Source: Stomorhina lunata
Taxonomy: Eukaryota > Arthropoda > Insecta > Diptera > Rhiniidae
Assembly: GCA_933228675.1 (NCBI GenBank)
Contig: OW121743.1
Location: 18,160,584-18,224,583 of the forward strand
Direction of reading: 5' to 3'
Length of the DNA: 64,000 bases
The position numbers and the translations under genes were made by a program. The notes beneath the pieces are model-generated. The model saw only the letters and a list, made by a program, of their open reading frames with translations, was not told the origin of the DNA and searched no databases. Position 1 is the stretch's first letter, and the number at the start of each line of letters is the position of its first letter. This document shows, one piece after another, positions 33,432 through 47,189 of this stretch.

Positions 33432-36172
33432 GAGACTATAGTCTCAGTAAAGGAGACTATAGTCTCAGTATAGGAAACTATAGTCTCAGTATAGGAGACC
33501 ATAGTCTCAGTTTAGGAGACTATAGTCTCAGTATAGGAGACTATAGTCTCAGTATAGAAGACTATAGTCTCAGAATAGGAGACTATAGTCTCAGTTTAGG
33601 AAACTATAGTCTCAGTATAGGAAACTATAGTCTCAGTATAGGAGACCATAGTCTCAGTTGAGGAGACAATAGTCTCAGTATAGGAGACTATAGTCTCAGT
33701 ATAGGAGACTATAGTCTCAGTATAGGAAACTATAGTCTCAGTATAGGAGACTATATTCTCAGTTTAGGAAACTAAAGTCTCAGTATAGGAGACTATAGTC
33801 TCAGTATAGGAGACTATAGTCTCAGTATAGGAGACTATAGTCTGAGTGTAGGAGACTTTAGTCTCAATATGGCAGTCTATAGTCTCAGTATAGGAGACTG
33901 TAGTTTCAGTATAGGAGACAACAGTCTCAGTATAGGAAACTATAGTCTTAGTATAGGAGACTATGGTCTCTGTATAGGAGACTATAGCCTCAGCATAAGA
34001 GACTATAGTCTTAGTATTGGAGACTATAGTCTCTGTATAGGAGACTATAGTCTCGGTATAGGAGACTATAGTCTCAGTATAGGAGACTATAGTCTCAGTA
34101 TAGGAGACTATAGTCTCAGTATAGGAGAATATAGTCTCAGTATAGGAGACTATAGTCTCAGTATAGGAGACTATAGTATCAGTATAGGAGATTATAGTCT
34201 CAGTATAGGAGACTATAGTCTCTGTATAGGAGATTATAGTCTTAGTATAGGAGACTATAGTCTCAGAATAGGAGACTATAGTCTCAGTATAGGAGATTAT
34301 AGTCTCAGTATAGGAGACTATGGTCTCAGTATAGGAGATTATAGTCTTAGTATAGGAGACTATAGTCTCAGTATAGGAGACTATAGCCTCAGCATAAGAT
34401 ACTAAAGTCTCAGTATAAGAATCTATAGTCTCAGTATAGGAGACTATAGTCTCAGTATAAGAGACTATAGTCTCAGTATAGGAGACAATAGTCTCAGTGT
34501 AGGAGACTAAAGTCTCAGTATAGGGGACTATAGTCTCAGTATAGGAGGCTATGGTCTCAGTATAGGAGACTATAGTCTCAGTATAGGAGACTATAATCTC
34601 AGTATAGGAGACTATAGTCTCAGTATAGGAGACTAAAGTCTCAGTATGGGAGACTATAGTCTCATTATAGGAAACTATAATCTCAGTATAGGAGACTACA
34701 GTCTCAGTATAGGAGACTATAGTCTCAGTATAGAAGACTATAGTCTCAGTATAAGAGACTATAGTCTCAGTATAGGAGACAATAGTCTCAGTGTAGGAGA
34801 CTATAGTCTCAGTGTAGGAGACTAAAGTCTCAGTATAGGGGACTATAGTCTCAGTATAGGAGGCTATGGTCTCAGTATAAGAGACTATAGTCTCTGTATA
34901 GGAGATTATAGTCTTAGTATAGGAGACTATAGTCTCAGAATAGGAGACTATAGTCTCAGTATAGGAGATTATAGTCTCAGTATAGGAGACTATGGTCTCA
35001 GTATAGGAGATTATAGTCTTAGTATAGGAGACTATAGTCTCAGTATAGGAGACTATAGCCTCAGCATAAGATACTAAAGTCTCAGTATAAGAATCTATAG
35101 TCTCAGTATAGGAGACTATAGTCTCAGTATAAGAGACTATAGTCTCAGTATAGGAGACAATAGTCTCAGTGTAGGAGACTAAAGTCTCAGTATAGGGGAC
35201 TATAGTCTCAGTATAGGAGGCTATGGTCTCAGTATAGGAGACTATAGTCTCAGTATAGGAGACTATAATCTCAGTATAGGAGACTATAGTCTCAGTATAG
35301 GAGACTAAAGTCTCAGTATGGGAGACTATAGTCTCATTATAGGAAACTATAATCTCAGTATAGGAGACTACAGTCTCAGTATAGGAGACTATAGTCTCAG
35401 TATAGAAGACTATAGTCTCAGTATAAGAGACTATAGTCTCAGTATAGGAGACAATAGTCTCAGTGTAGGAGACAATAGTCTCAGTGTAGGAGACTAAAGT
35501 CTCAGTATAGGGGACTATAGTCTCAGTATAGGAGGCTATGGTCTCAGTATAAGAGACTATAGTCTCAGTATAGGAGACCATAGTCTCAGTATAGGAGACT
35601 ATATTCTCAGTATAGGAGACTATAGTCTCAGAATAGGAGACTATAGTCTCAGTATAGGAGACTATAATCTCAGTATAGGAGACTATAGTCTCAGTATAGG
35701 AGACTAAAGTCTCAGTATGGGAGACTTTAGTCTCATTATAGGAAACTATAATCTCAGTATAGGAGACTACAGTCTCAGTATAGGAGACTATAGTCTCAGT
35801 ATAGAAGACTATACTCCCAGTATAGGAGACTATAGTCTCAGTATAGGAGACTATAGTCTTAGTATAGGAGACTAAAGTCTCACTATAGGAGACTATAGTC
35901 TCAGTAAAGGAGACAATAGTCTCAGTATAGGAGACTATAGTCTCAGTATAGGAGACTATAGCCTCAGTTTGGGAGACTATAGCCTCAGTTTAGGAGGCTA
36001 TAGTCTCAGTTTAGGAGACTATAGTCTCATGATAACTCAGAGGCTATAGTTTCAGTATAGGAGACTATAGTCTCAGTATAGGAGACTATAGTCTCAGTAT
36101 ATGAGACTATAGTCTCAGTATAGGAGACTATAGTCTCAGTATAAGGACTATACTCTCAATATACGAAACTTC
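33427..36172. repeat. 21-bp minisatellite with GAGACTATAGTCTC dyad (CTATAG family B)
   Basis: About 130 monomers of 21 bases: a 14-base perfect palindrome GAGACTATAGTCTC plus spacer AGTATAG. A higher-order repeat is present: a block with the distinctive monomers CTATAGCCTCAGCATAAGAT occurs at 34381 and again at 35053, exactly 672 bases (32 monomers) apart. A second landmark, CTCATTATAGGAAACTATAA, occurs at 34661, 35333 and 35732, offsets 672 and 399 (19 monomers). The edges are more variable, with an irregular stretch at 36000-36060. Because 21 is a multiple of three, both strands show long artefactual frames. Confidence 0.95.
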
Positions 36173-37324
36173 CGCTAGAACAGTCATTTGCTGGGTTATA
36201 TGTAATAGAAAGTGTAAGCTTTATGACCTGGTATTTGTTATACCGCAGTATTTCTATATTTTTTCTCCTTTAGCTGGAGTTTGTTTATTTGTAAGTGTTA
36301 AATTTCTTGCAAAAGCACTGGCTTTGTGTGCAGGTATATTCTTTTTATTATTATGATCTCAAGATTTGACTTCCGGCAAAATGTTTGCACTTAAATAAAT
36401 ATCATTACAAAGATACATATGGGAGTCTGTATACAAAATAATTTTTTTTAATTTTATAAAATCTATTGTATATATTTCAAAAGAACTAGAGAAACATATT
36501 TGAGAAAGGAAATGTTTAACAAATATCATGAACATTTTTATCTATTATCAAAAAAATCGAAATAATCTTATCATAAAACCTATTAGCGTATACATTATAT
36601 TACTGTTTGCTTATAAATCATACGCTGAGGTGGTCAGTTGGAACCTTGAGGTTTCAGAAATGCATTTTTCTTGCTTGTAGTTATATTTACTTAAAACCCA
36701 ATTAATTTATCTTTTCTTAGTTAAAAACTATAACGCCTTAAATGCTTTTCTGAAATCATAAAATTTAATCTTTTAAAAATGTATGTAAAGAAAATTCCAA
36801 AACCAACACCGGCATCAAAAAGCCTAATAATCCTGGAAATTTGCTTTCTCTGTTAAGGTATTACGTATTACGTTAGTATTTTTCCAGAATTGTTTGCTAT
36901 AACTATTTTCATTTCGCCTTCCCAGTAAAATCTACTTTATCAAAAACTCATAGTGTTTTTCCTGGTGAAAAAAGAAAGAGCATAAGGCTTCCCAGAATTC
37001 ACTGAATTGGAACTGTTGGATAAAAAAGGGAATGAAAATAAAGGTTGGGATTTATACGACAATTGTTGGCAGACGACAGATTTGTTTTAAAACTTTTTTG
37101 CCGGAGTCACAATTTTTTTATGGAAATTTTATTTGAAGGTATAAACTTGAGTTGTAAATTAAATAAAAAGTATTTGTTTTAAATTTGGTAGACGGGTTTT
37201 TATATGAAAAAGAAATTGATTAAATTAATTTTGAAAATGAATTGGAAAAAAGCTAGACATTGGGTATAAGAAAAGGGTAACTTTCGAGGCATGGCACACA
37301 ATCACACGAGACTGCTAAATTAGA
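36173..37324. other. AT-rich non-coding DNA between two minisatellites
   Basis: No gene, RNA or transposon end is recognised. The first bases after the array (ACTTCCGCTAGAACAGTCA) do not obviously continue the transposase interrupted at 33431. Confidence 0.45.
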
Positions 37325-40300
37325 TAAAATTTTCTATAGAAAAATTTTCGATAGAAATTATTTTCTATAGAAAAATTTTCGAAAGAAATATTTTTCTAAA
37401 AAAAGATTTTCAATAGAAATATTTTTCTAAAGAAAAATTTTCGATAGAAATATTTTTCTAAAGAAAAATTTTCGATAGAAATATTTTTCTAAAAACAAAT
37501 TTCTATAGAAATATTTTTCCAAGGAAAAATTTTCGATAGAAATATTTTTCTAAAGAAAAATTTTCGACAGAAATATTTGTCTAAAAAATTTTTTCGACAG
37601 AAATATTTTTCTAAAGAAAAATTTTCGATAGAAATATTTTAATAAAAAAAATTTTCGATAGAAATATTTTTCTATATAGAAAAATTTTCGATAGAAATAT
37701 TTTTCTATATAGAAAAATTTTCGATAGAAATATTTTTCTATATAGAAAAATTTTCGATAGAAATATTTTTCTATATAGAAAAATTTTCGATAGAAATATT
37801 TTTCAATATAGAAAAATTTTCGATAGAAATATTTTTCTATATAGAAAAATTTTCGATAGAAATATTTTTCTATATAGAAAAATTTTCGATAGAAATATTT
37901 TTCTATATAGAAAAATTTTCGATAGAAATATTTTTCTATACAGAAAAATTTTCGATAGAAATATTTTTCTATATAGAAAAATTTTCGATAGAAATATTTT
38001 TCTATATAGAAAAATTTTCGATAGAAATATTTTTCTATATAGAAAAATTTTCGATAGAAATATTTTTCTATATAGAAAAATTTTCGATAGAAATATTTTT
38101 CTATATAGAAAAATTTTCGATAGAAATATTTTTCTATATAGAAAAATTTTCGATAGAAATATTTTTCTATATAGAAAAATTTTCGATAGAAATATTTTTC
38201 TATATAGAAAAATTTTCGATAGAAATATTTTTCTATATAGAAAAATTTTCGATAGAAATATTTTTCTATATAGAAAAATTTTCGATAGAAATATTTTTCT
38301 ATATAGAAAAATTTTCGATAGAAATATTTTTCTATATAGAAAAATTTTCGATAGAAATATTTTTCTATATAGAAAAATTTTCGATAGAAATATTTTTCTA
38401 TATAGAAAAATTTTCGATAGAAATATTTTTCTATATAGAAAAATTTTCGATAGAAATATTTTTCTATATAGAAAAATTTTCGATAGAAATATTTTTCTAT
38501 ATAGAAATATTTTTCTATATAGAAATATTTTTCTATATAGAAAAATTTTCGATAGAAATATTTTTCTATATAGAAATATTTTTCTATATAGAAAAATTTT
38601 CGATAGAAATATTTTTCTATATAGAAAAATTTTCGATAGAAATATTTTTCTATATAGAAAAATTTTCGATAGAAATATTTTTCTATATAGAAAAATTTTC
38701 GATAGAAATATTTTTCTATATAGAAAAATTTTCGATAGAAATATTTTTCTATATAGAAAAATTTTCGATAGAAATATTTTTCTATATAGAAAAATTTTCG
38801 ATAGAAATATTTTTCTATATAGAAAAATTTTCGATAGAAATATTTTTCTATATAGAAAAATTTTCGATAGAAATATTTTTCTATATAGAAAAATTTTCGA
38901 TAGAAATATTTTTCTATATAGAAAAATTTTCGATAGAAATATTTTTCTATATAGCAAAATTTTCGATAGAAATATTTTTCTATATAGAAAAATTTTCGAT
39001 AGAAATATTTTTCTATATAGAAAAATTTTCGATAGAAATATTTTTCTATATAGAAAAATTTTCGATAGAAATATTTTTCTATATAGAAAAATTTTCGATA
39101 GAAATATTTTTCTATATAGAAAAATTTTCGATAGAAATATTTTTCTATATAGAAAAATTTTCGATAGAAATATTTTTCTATATAGAAAAATTTTCGATAG
39201 AAATATTTTTCTATATAGAAAAATTTTCGATAGAAATATTTTTCTATATAGAAAAATTTTCGATAGAAATATTTTTCTATATAGAAAAATTTTCGATAGA
39301 AATATTTTTCTATATAGAAAAATTTTCGATAGAAATATTTTTCTATATAGAAAAATTTTCGATAGAAATATTTTTCTATATAGAAAAATTTTCGATAGAA
39401 ATATTTTTCTATATAGAAAAATTTTCGATAGAAATATTTTTCTATATAGAAAAATTTTCGATAGAAATATTTTTCTATATAGAAAAATTTTCGATAGAAA
39501 TATTTTTCTATATAGAAAAATTTTCGATAGAAATATTTTTCTATATAGAAAAATTTTCGATAGAAATATTTTTCTATATAGAAAAATTTTCGATAGAAAT
39601 ATTTTTCTATATAGAAAAATTTTCGATAGAAATATTTTTCTATATAGAAAAATTTTCGATAGAAATATTTTTCTATATTGAAAAATTTTCGATAGAAATA
39701 TTTTTCTATATAGAAAAATTTTCGATAGAAATATTTTTCTATATAGAAAAATTTTCGATAGAAATATTTTTCTATATAGAAAAATTTTCGATAGAAATAT
39801 TTTTCTATATAGAAAAATTTTCGATAGAAATATTTTTCTATATAGAAAAATTTTCGATAGAAATATTTTTCTATATAGAAAAATTTTCGATAGAAATATT
39901 TTTCTATATAGAAAAATTTTCGATAGAAATATTTTTCTATATAGAAAAATTTTCGATAGAAATATTTTTCTATATAGAAAAATTTTCGATAGAAATATTT
40001 TTCTATATAGAAAAATTTTCGATAGAAATATTTTTCTATATAGAAAAATTTTCGATAGAAATATTTTTCTATATAAAAAAATTTTCGATAGAAATATTTT
40101 TCTATATCGAAAAATTTTCGATAGAAATATTTTTCTATATCGAAAAATTTTCGATAGAAAAATGTTTCTATATCAAAAAATTTTCGATAGAAATATTTTT
40201 CTATATCGAAAAATTTTCGATAGAAATATTTTTCTATATCGAAAAATTTTCGGTAGAAATATTTTTCTATATCGAACAATTTTCGATAGAAATATTTTTC

Positions 40301-43300
40301 TATATAGAAAAATTTTCGATAGAAATATTTTTCTATATAGAAAAATTTTCGATAGAAATATTTTTCTATATAGAAAAATTTTCGATAGAAATATTTTTCT
40401 ATATAGAAAATTTTTGATAGAAATATTTTTCTATATAGAAAAATTTTCGATAGAAATATTTTTCTATATAGAAAAATTTTCGATAGAAATATTTTTCTAT
40501 ATAGAAAAATTTTCGATAGAAATATTTTTCTATATAGAAAAATTTTCGATAGAAATATTTTTCTATATAGAAAAATTTTCGATAGAAATATTTTTCTATA
40601 TAGAAAAATTTTCGATAGAAATATTTTTCTATATAGAAAAATTTTCGATAGAAATATTTTTCTATATAGAAAAATTTTCGATAGAAATATTTTTCTATAT
40701 AGAAAAATTTTCGATAGAAATATTTTTCTATATAGAAAAATTTTCGATAGAAATATTTTTCTATATAGAAAAATTTTCGATAGAAATATTTTTCTATATA
40801 GAAAAATTTTCGATAGAAATATTTTTCTATATAGAAAAATTTTCGATAGAAATATTTTTCTATATAGAAAAATTTTCGATAGAAATATTTTTCTATATAG
40901 AAAAATTTTCGATAGAAATATTTTTCTATATAGAAAAATTTTCGATAGAAAAATGTTTCTATATCAAAAAATTTTCGATAGAAATATTTTTCTATATCGA
41001 AAAATTTTCGATAGAAATATTTTTCTATATCGAAAAATTTTCGGTAGAAATATTTTTCTATATCGAACAATTTTCGATAGAAATATTTTTCTATATAGAA
41101 AAATTTTCGATAGAAATATTTTTCTATATAGAAAAATTTTCGATAGAAATATTTTTCTATATAGAAAAATTTTCGATAGAAATATTTTTCTATATAGAAA
41201 ATTTTTGATAGAAATATTTTTCTATATAGAAAAATTTTCGATAGAAATATTTTTCTATATAGAAAAATTTTCGATAGAAATATTTTTCTATATAGAAAAA
41301 TTTTCGATAGAAATATTTTTCTATATAGAAAAATTTTCGATAGAAATATTTTTCTATATAGAAAAATTTTCGATAGAAATATTTTTCTATATAGAAAAAT
41401 TTTCGATAGAAATATTTTTCTATATAGAAAAATTTTCGATAGAAATATTTTTCTATATAGAAAAATTTTCGATAGAAATATTTTTCTATATAGAAAAATT
41501 TTCGATAGAAATATTTTTCTATATAGAAAAATTTTCGATAGAAATATTTTTCTATATAGAAAAATTTTCGATAGAAATATTTTTCTATATAGAAAAATTT
41601 TCGATAGAAATATTTTTCTATATAGAAAAATTTTCGATAGAAATATTTTTCTATATAGAAAAATTTTCGATAGAAATATTTTTCTATATAGAAAAATTTT
41701 CGATAGAAATATTTTTCTATATAGAAAAATTTTCGATAGAAATATTTTTCTATATAGAAAAATTTTCTATAGAAATATTTTTGTATATAGAAAAATTTTC
41801 GATAGAAATATTTTTCTATATAGAAAAATTTTCGATAGAAATATTTTTCTATATAGAAAAATTTTCGATAGAAATATTTTTCTATATAGAAAAATTTTCG
41901 ATAGAAATATTTTTCTATATAGAAAAATTTACGATAGAAATATTTTTCTATAGAAAAATTTTCGATAGAAATATTTTTCTATAGAAAAATTTTCGATAGA
42001 AATATTTTTCTATAGAAAAATTTTCGACAGAAAAATTTTTCTAAAGAAAAATTTTAGACAGAAATATTTTTCTAAAGAAAAATTTTAGACAGAAATATTT
42101 TTCTAAAGAAAAATTTTCGACAGAAATATTTTTCTAAAGAAAAATTTTCGACAGAAATATTTTTCTAAAGAAAAATTTTCGACAGAAATATTTTTCTAAA
42201 GAAAAATTTTCGACAGAAATATTTTTCTAAAGAAAAATTTTCGACAGAAATATTTGTCTAAAAAAATTTTTCGAAAGAAATATTTTTCTAAAGAAAAATT
42301 TTCGATAGAAATATTTTTATAAAAAAAATTTTCGATAGAAATATTTTTCTAAAGAAAAATTTTCGTTAGAAATATTTTTCTAAAGAAAAATTTTCCATAG
42401 AAATATTTTTCTAAAGAAAAATTTTCGATAGAAATATTTTTGTAAAGAAAAATTTTCGATAGAAATATTTTTCTATATAGAAAAATTTTCGATAGAAATA
42501 TTTTTCTATATAGAAAAATTTTTGATAGAAATATTTTTCTATATAGAAAAATTTTCGATCAAAATATTTTCGATAGAAATATTTTTCTATATAGAAAAAT
42601 TTTCGATAGAAATATTTTTCTATATAGAAAAATTTTCGATAGAAATATTTTTCTATATAGAAAAATTTTCGATAGAAATATTTTTCTATATAGAAAAATT
42701 TTCGATAGAAATATTTTTCTATATAGAAAAATTTTCGATAGAAATATTTTTCTATATAGAAAAATTTTCGATAGAAATATTTTTCTATATAGAAAAATTT
42801 TCGATAGAAATATTTTTCTATATAGAAAAATTTTCGATAGAAATATTTTTCTATATAGAAAAATTTTCGATAGAAATATTTTTCTATATAGAAAAATTTT
42901 CGATAGAAATATTTTTCTATATAGAAAAATTTTCGATAGAAATATTTTTCTATATAGAAAAATTTTCGATAGAAATATTTTTCTATATAGAAAAATTTTC
43001 GATAGAAATATTTTTCTATATAGAAAAATTTTCGATAGAAATATTTTTCTATATAGAAAAATTTTCGATAGAAATATTTTTCTATATAGAAAAATTTTCG
43101 ATAGAAATATTTTTCTATATAGAAAAATTTTCGATAGAAATATTTTTCTATATAGAAAAATTTTCGATAGAAATATTTTTCTATATAGAAAAATTTTCGA
43201 TAGAAATATTTTTCTATATAGAAAAATTTTCGATAGAAATATTTTTCTATATAGAAAAATTTTCTATAGAAATATTTTTGTATATAGAAAAATTTTCGAT

Positions 43301-44475
43301 AGAAATATTTTTCTATATAGAAAAATTTTCGATAGAAATATTTTTCTATATAGAAAAATTTTCGATAGAAATATTTTTCTATATAGAAAAATTTTCGATA
43401 GAAATATTTTTCGATAGAAATATTTTTCTATATAGAAAAATTTTCGTTAGAAATATTTTTCTATAGAAAAATTTTCGTTAGAAATATTTTTCTATAGAAA
43501 AATTTTCGTTAGAAATATTTTTCTATAGAAAAATTTTCGTTAGAAATATTTTTCTATAGAAAAATTTTCGTTAGAAATATTTTTCTATAGAAAAATTTTC
43601 GTTAGAAATATTTTTCTATAGAAAAATTTTCGTTAGAAATATTTTTCTATAGAAAAATTTTCGTTAGAAATATTTTTCTATAGAAAAATTTTCGTTAGAA
43701 ATATTTTTCTATAGAAAAATTTTCGTTAGAAATATTTTTCTATAGAAAAATTTTCGTTAGAAATATTTTTCTATAGAAAAATTTTCGTTAGAAATATTTT
43801 TCTATAGAAAAATTTTCGTTAGAAATATTTTTCTATAGAAAAATTTTCGTTAGAAATATTTTTCTATAGAAAAGTTTTCGTTAGAAATATTTTTCTATAG
43901 AAAAATTTTCGTTAGAAATATTTTTCTATAGAAAAATTTTCGTTAGAAATATTTTTCTATAGAAAAATTTTCGTTAGAAATATTTTTCTATAGAAAAATT
44001 TTCGTTAGAAATATTTTTCTATAGAAAAATTTTCGTTAGAAATATTTTTCTATAGAAAAATTTTCGTTAGAAATATTTTTCTATAGAAAAATTTTCGTTA
44101 GAAATATTTTTCTATAGAAAAATTTTCGTTAGAAATATTTTTCTATAGAAAAATTTTCGTTAGAAATATTTTTCTATAGAAAAATTTTCGTTAGAAATAT
44201 TTTTCTATAGAAAAATTTTCGTTAGAAATATTTTTCTATAGAAAAATTTTCGTTAGAAATATTTTTCTATAGAAAAATTTTCGTTAGAAATATTTTTCTA
44301 TAGAAAAATTTTCGTTAGAAATATTTTTCTATAGAAAAATTTTCGTTAAAAATATTTTTCTATAGAAAAGTTTTCGTTAGAAATATTTTTCTATAGCAAA
44401 ATTTTCGTTAGAAATATTTTTCTCTGAAAAAATTTTTGATAGAAATATTTTTGTCTGGAAAAATTTTTGATCGAT
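37325..44475. repeat. 7.1-kb composite 31/33-bp minisatellite (CTATAG family C)
   Basis: More than 200 monomers sharing AAAAATTTTCGATAGAAAT, with five sub-blocks: 37325-37665 (31-bp, CTAAAG type), 37666-41945 (33-bp, CTATATAG type), 41946-42470 (31-bp, CGACAG/CTAAAG type), 42471-43435 (33-bp again) and 43436-44400 (31-bp, CGTTAG with CTATAG), then a degenerate tail. The 33-bp unit holds the palindrome TTTTTCTATATAGAAAAA and the 31-bp CGTTAG unit holds ATTTTTCTATAGAAAAAT. The 2-base difference (TATA against TA in the dyad) accounts for the period change. Long open frames on both strands exist only where the period is 33; they are not treated as genes. Confidence 0.95.
40158..41745. repeat. Tandem segmental duplication inside the 33-bp array (791-bp unit)
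   Basis: A rare-variant series (AAAAATGTTTCTATATC, then TTTTCGGTAGAAAT, then CGAACAATTTTCG, then a one-base-short AAAATTTTTGATAG monomer) occurs from about 40158 and again from about 40949. The offset of 791 bases is 24 x 33 minus the one missing base, so the whole block was duplicated after the short monomer arose. Confidence 0.88.
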
Positions 44476-46242
44476 TTAGAAATTTGTCCACCTTCAATAT
44501 CTATACAGTTTTTTTAGTTCTATAATTATAATGTAAATAATTTATCACCTTTGATAGAATTTTTTAATATCACTTAAAGGTGTTAAATATCACAGATTTT
44601 AAACCTTTTTTTTTCATTTACTTTTAATTAAACATATTTATTAAAGCATACCTTAAGGCAATTATTTTTTAAAGTCATTTAAAATTCAAGAGAAAGTTAA
44701 ATTATTGTAATTTTTTCTATTGTTGAAAAGTTTTCGTTTTTTATTGCTTTAATAATATTTCAAACCTTTGAAATTTCCTCAAGCTATTTTCCTTAAAGCT
44801 CAACATGAGTTAAATACCGCGAAAGAATAAAAAAAAACTCGTGTGAAAGAAAATTTAACGCAAAATGAAAAATTTAATTACTTTTTGCTTTCCCATTGTC
44901 TGAAAAAGCGATAAATTACATTTGTTCAAGATATTTTCTTTAACTAAAAGGGAAGAAGAATTTTCTTGATTCAGTTTTTCTTATGAAATTTAAAAAATGT
45001 TGCTAATGTTAAGGGAGAAAGAGGTTTATAAAGCCTAAAAGCCTGTTGAAGAAATTTATACCAAGGCTCCACCTTTTGAATTTTTTACTGAGGATTTATT
45101 CCCTTATCTTGTTTGCACGTTATTTGTGGAATTTACACCAATAAGTTTTCTTATATTTGTGTATCTATGAAATGTTTTTGTAAATGTCTGAAACGCCATC
45201 GTACAATTTTATGTGTCAAGTTGGAAATTAAATTGCAATTTGTGGCTTAATTTATTCGGTATTAAATTTTATTGTTCAAAAACCTTAAATTGTGGTAATG
45301 GTTTAATTTAGTTTCATTTTTGTGTCATCAAATCTCTTTGTGAGAAAAATAAAGCATACTTTTTGGCTTCAAATAAAATGAAAAATAAAGCCTACATTTT
45401 GGCTTAAAAATAAATTAAAAGGTTAAGTCTATATTTTGGCTTTCAAATAAATTGAAAAAGTAAAGCCTACATTTTAGTTACTAGAAAAATAAACAAATTT
45501 CCAAATTAAGTATATAATCCTTGTTCATTTAACAATAAATTCCATTTCCTTAAAACTTATTTTTATCAATTAATTTTTACAAATTTCTAGAACATGTTTT
45601 TTTTTAATATAAGCAAATTTTATATATTTTATTACATTCTTTCAAGCCCTTAAAATTTACCTCTTAAAAACTCTAGGAGAGCTAAAAACAATGTCATCTA
45701 GTTGTTTTTCTTACCAGAAACATTAAAAATAAACTTTCTGCCAGAGCAACTAAAAGTGGAGCTTAGAAAAAGTGAAAATTCATGCTAGGAAAAGCCATTA
45801 AAAATATTGTCCAATGTTAGAAAACCATCAGCCATTGTCAGCAGCAACAGCAAGAAAAGTTTCATGAAGAGCACAAAATTTCCTTAACAACATCATCATC
45901 ATCGTCTTCTTCGTGTTTATTATCAAAAGTACTTTCATACTAATACAATTACACAGACTTGTCATTTACCATTTAGTTCATGTTGCAACATAAAAGTTAC
46001 TTTTTCCTCTTCCAACTCCTAGATGTTGTTGTACATACAAGTCGCAAATCCCACTTAAGAAAACTTTTACACAAAATTTATGTCTAAATTGCTCTAGCAA
46101 CGCAACAACACATACAATCTACTAACACAGAAACACCAAATACACATAAAAAGAAACAAGACTCCCAGCAGTTCCACAATTTAGTTCTTGCCCTCAATCA
46201 CAGGAGAAAAAAATACCTTTTAATAAATATAAACGCTTAAAC
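44476..46242. other. AT-rich non-coding DNA
   Basis: No gene is supported. GCATACCTTAAGGC at 44646 and GCATACTTTTTGGC near 45354 are members of the dispersed motif. The segment 45690-46200 has CAG/CAACA and ATCATCATC low-complexity stretches typical of fly introns. Confidence 0.45.
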
Positions 46243-46532
46243 CGAAATCTTAGATATTTTCAAAACATTTGTATAGCATACTTTAAGGATAATCAAAATT
46301 ATTTAAAAGATGCGCAGTTTACTATATTTTTTTGAAGTTATTTGCCAAAAAGATGAACAATATTAAAAGAATTTTAATATGTTTTTAAAAATTATTCAAA
46401 ATGGATACCAAATTTCAATAAAAATTTTCCATCGAAGTAACTTTGAACATCCCTAAAGTATACTTCACAATATTCACTTAAAAGTCTGAGTTTTCGATCG
46501 ATATCGAATGCGGTTATTTGGCCCCAGTTATT
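46243..46532. mobile_element. Truncated copy of the GGGGCC-ended MITE
   Basis: Matches 51884-52169 closely, from CGAAATCTTAGATATTTTC to GATATCGAATGCGG..ATTTGGCCCC, with scattered substitutions. It lacks the left terminal repeat present in the other copy. Non-coding. The sequence CCCTAAAGTATACTTCAC lies inside. Confidence 0.85.
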
Positions 46533-47189
46533 AGAAGGTCAAACTATTTCTTTGATATTAAATGTGTAGCATAATTTTTATTTTGTTCTATAACTCGATT
46601 AGTTTAGAAACGGGTTAGACTATAGCTTAGTATATAGGCAAGGTCGATTATTAAGCCCATTTTTTTAAATTTTTTCTAAATAGACTCAAAGTCACTCTAA
46701 TAGACTCAAAGTCAGTTATAATAACAATCTATTTTTAAGCCCATAGTTTTTAATTTTTTACTAAATTGACTAAATTTTCGTAATTTGTATAAATTTGTAG
46801 CATAATTTTTAGGTATTAAACCCTTTTGTTTTATAACTCGATAATTTTACAAATATGTTAGACTATGGCTTTGGATAGAAACACTAAAAGTCAGTTGTAA
46901 TAACAGAAAGTCAAATGATGTCTTTGATATCGAGCGAAGTGTAGCATACTTTTGGAATGTTAAATTGTTGTTCTATAACTCGATTAGTTTAGTAAACGGG
47001 TTAGACTATAGCCTGGCATATAGGCAATGCTACAGTCTTTTCTCAGATTTTTTATTTTTTTTTACTAAAGAGACCTGAACTTTGATAATTTTAAAAGTGT
47101 TGCATACTTTTTGGGTATTTAAAATTTTTGTTTCATAACTCGAAATACAAGGCTATAGCCTTGTATATAGGTAAGACGACCTTCTCTAT
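46533..47189. other. Degenerate repeats with GTAGCATACTTTT motifs
   Basis: A phrase TATAACTCGATTAGTTTAG followed by AACGGGTTAGACTATAGC occurs near 46590 and 46976 and, more diverged, near 46840. Copies are about 125-390 bases apart. No gene is seen. Confidence 0.5.

Noticed and set aside
33764..35581. 605-residue minus-strand frame of SYTETIV repeats and its plus-strand counterpart
   Set aside because: The 21-bp minisatellite keeps frame on both strands. There is no signal peptide or unique sequence, and it starts inside the array.
37550..43466. Very long reading frames (up to 909 residues, both strands) of IEKYFYRKFF-type repeats
   Set aside because: They exist only where the monomer is 33 bases, a multiple of three, and occur on both strands at once. 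They are by-products of the tandem array, with no start context or non-repeat domain.
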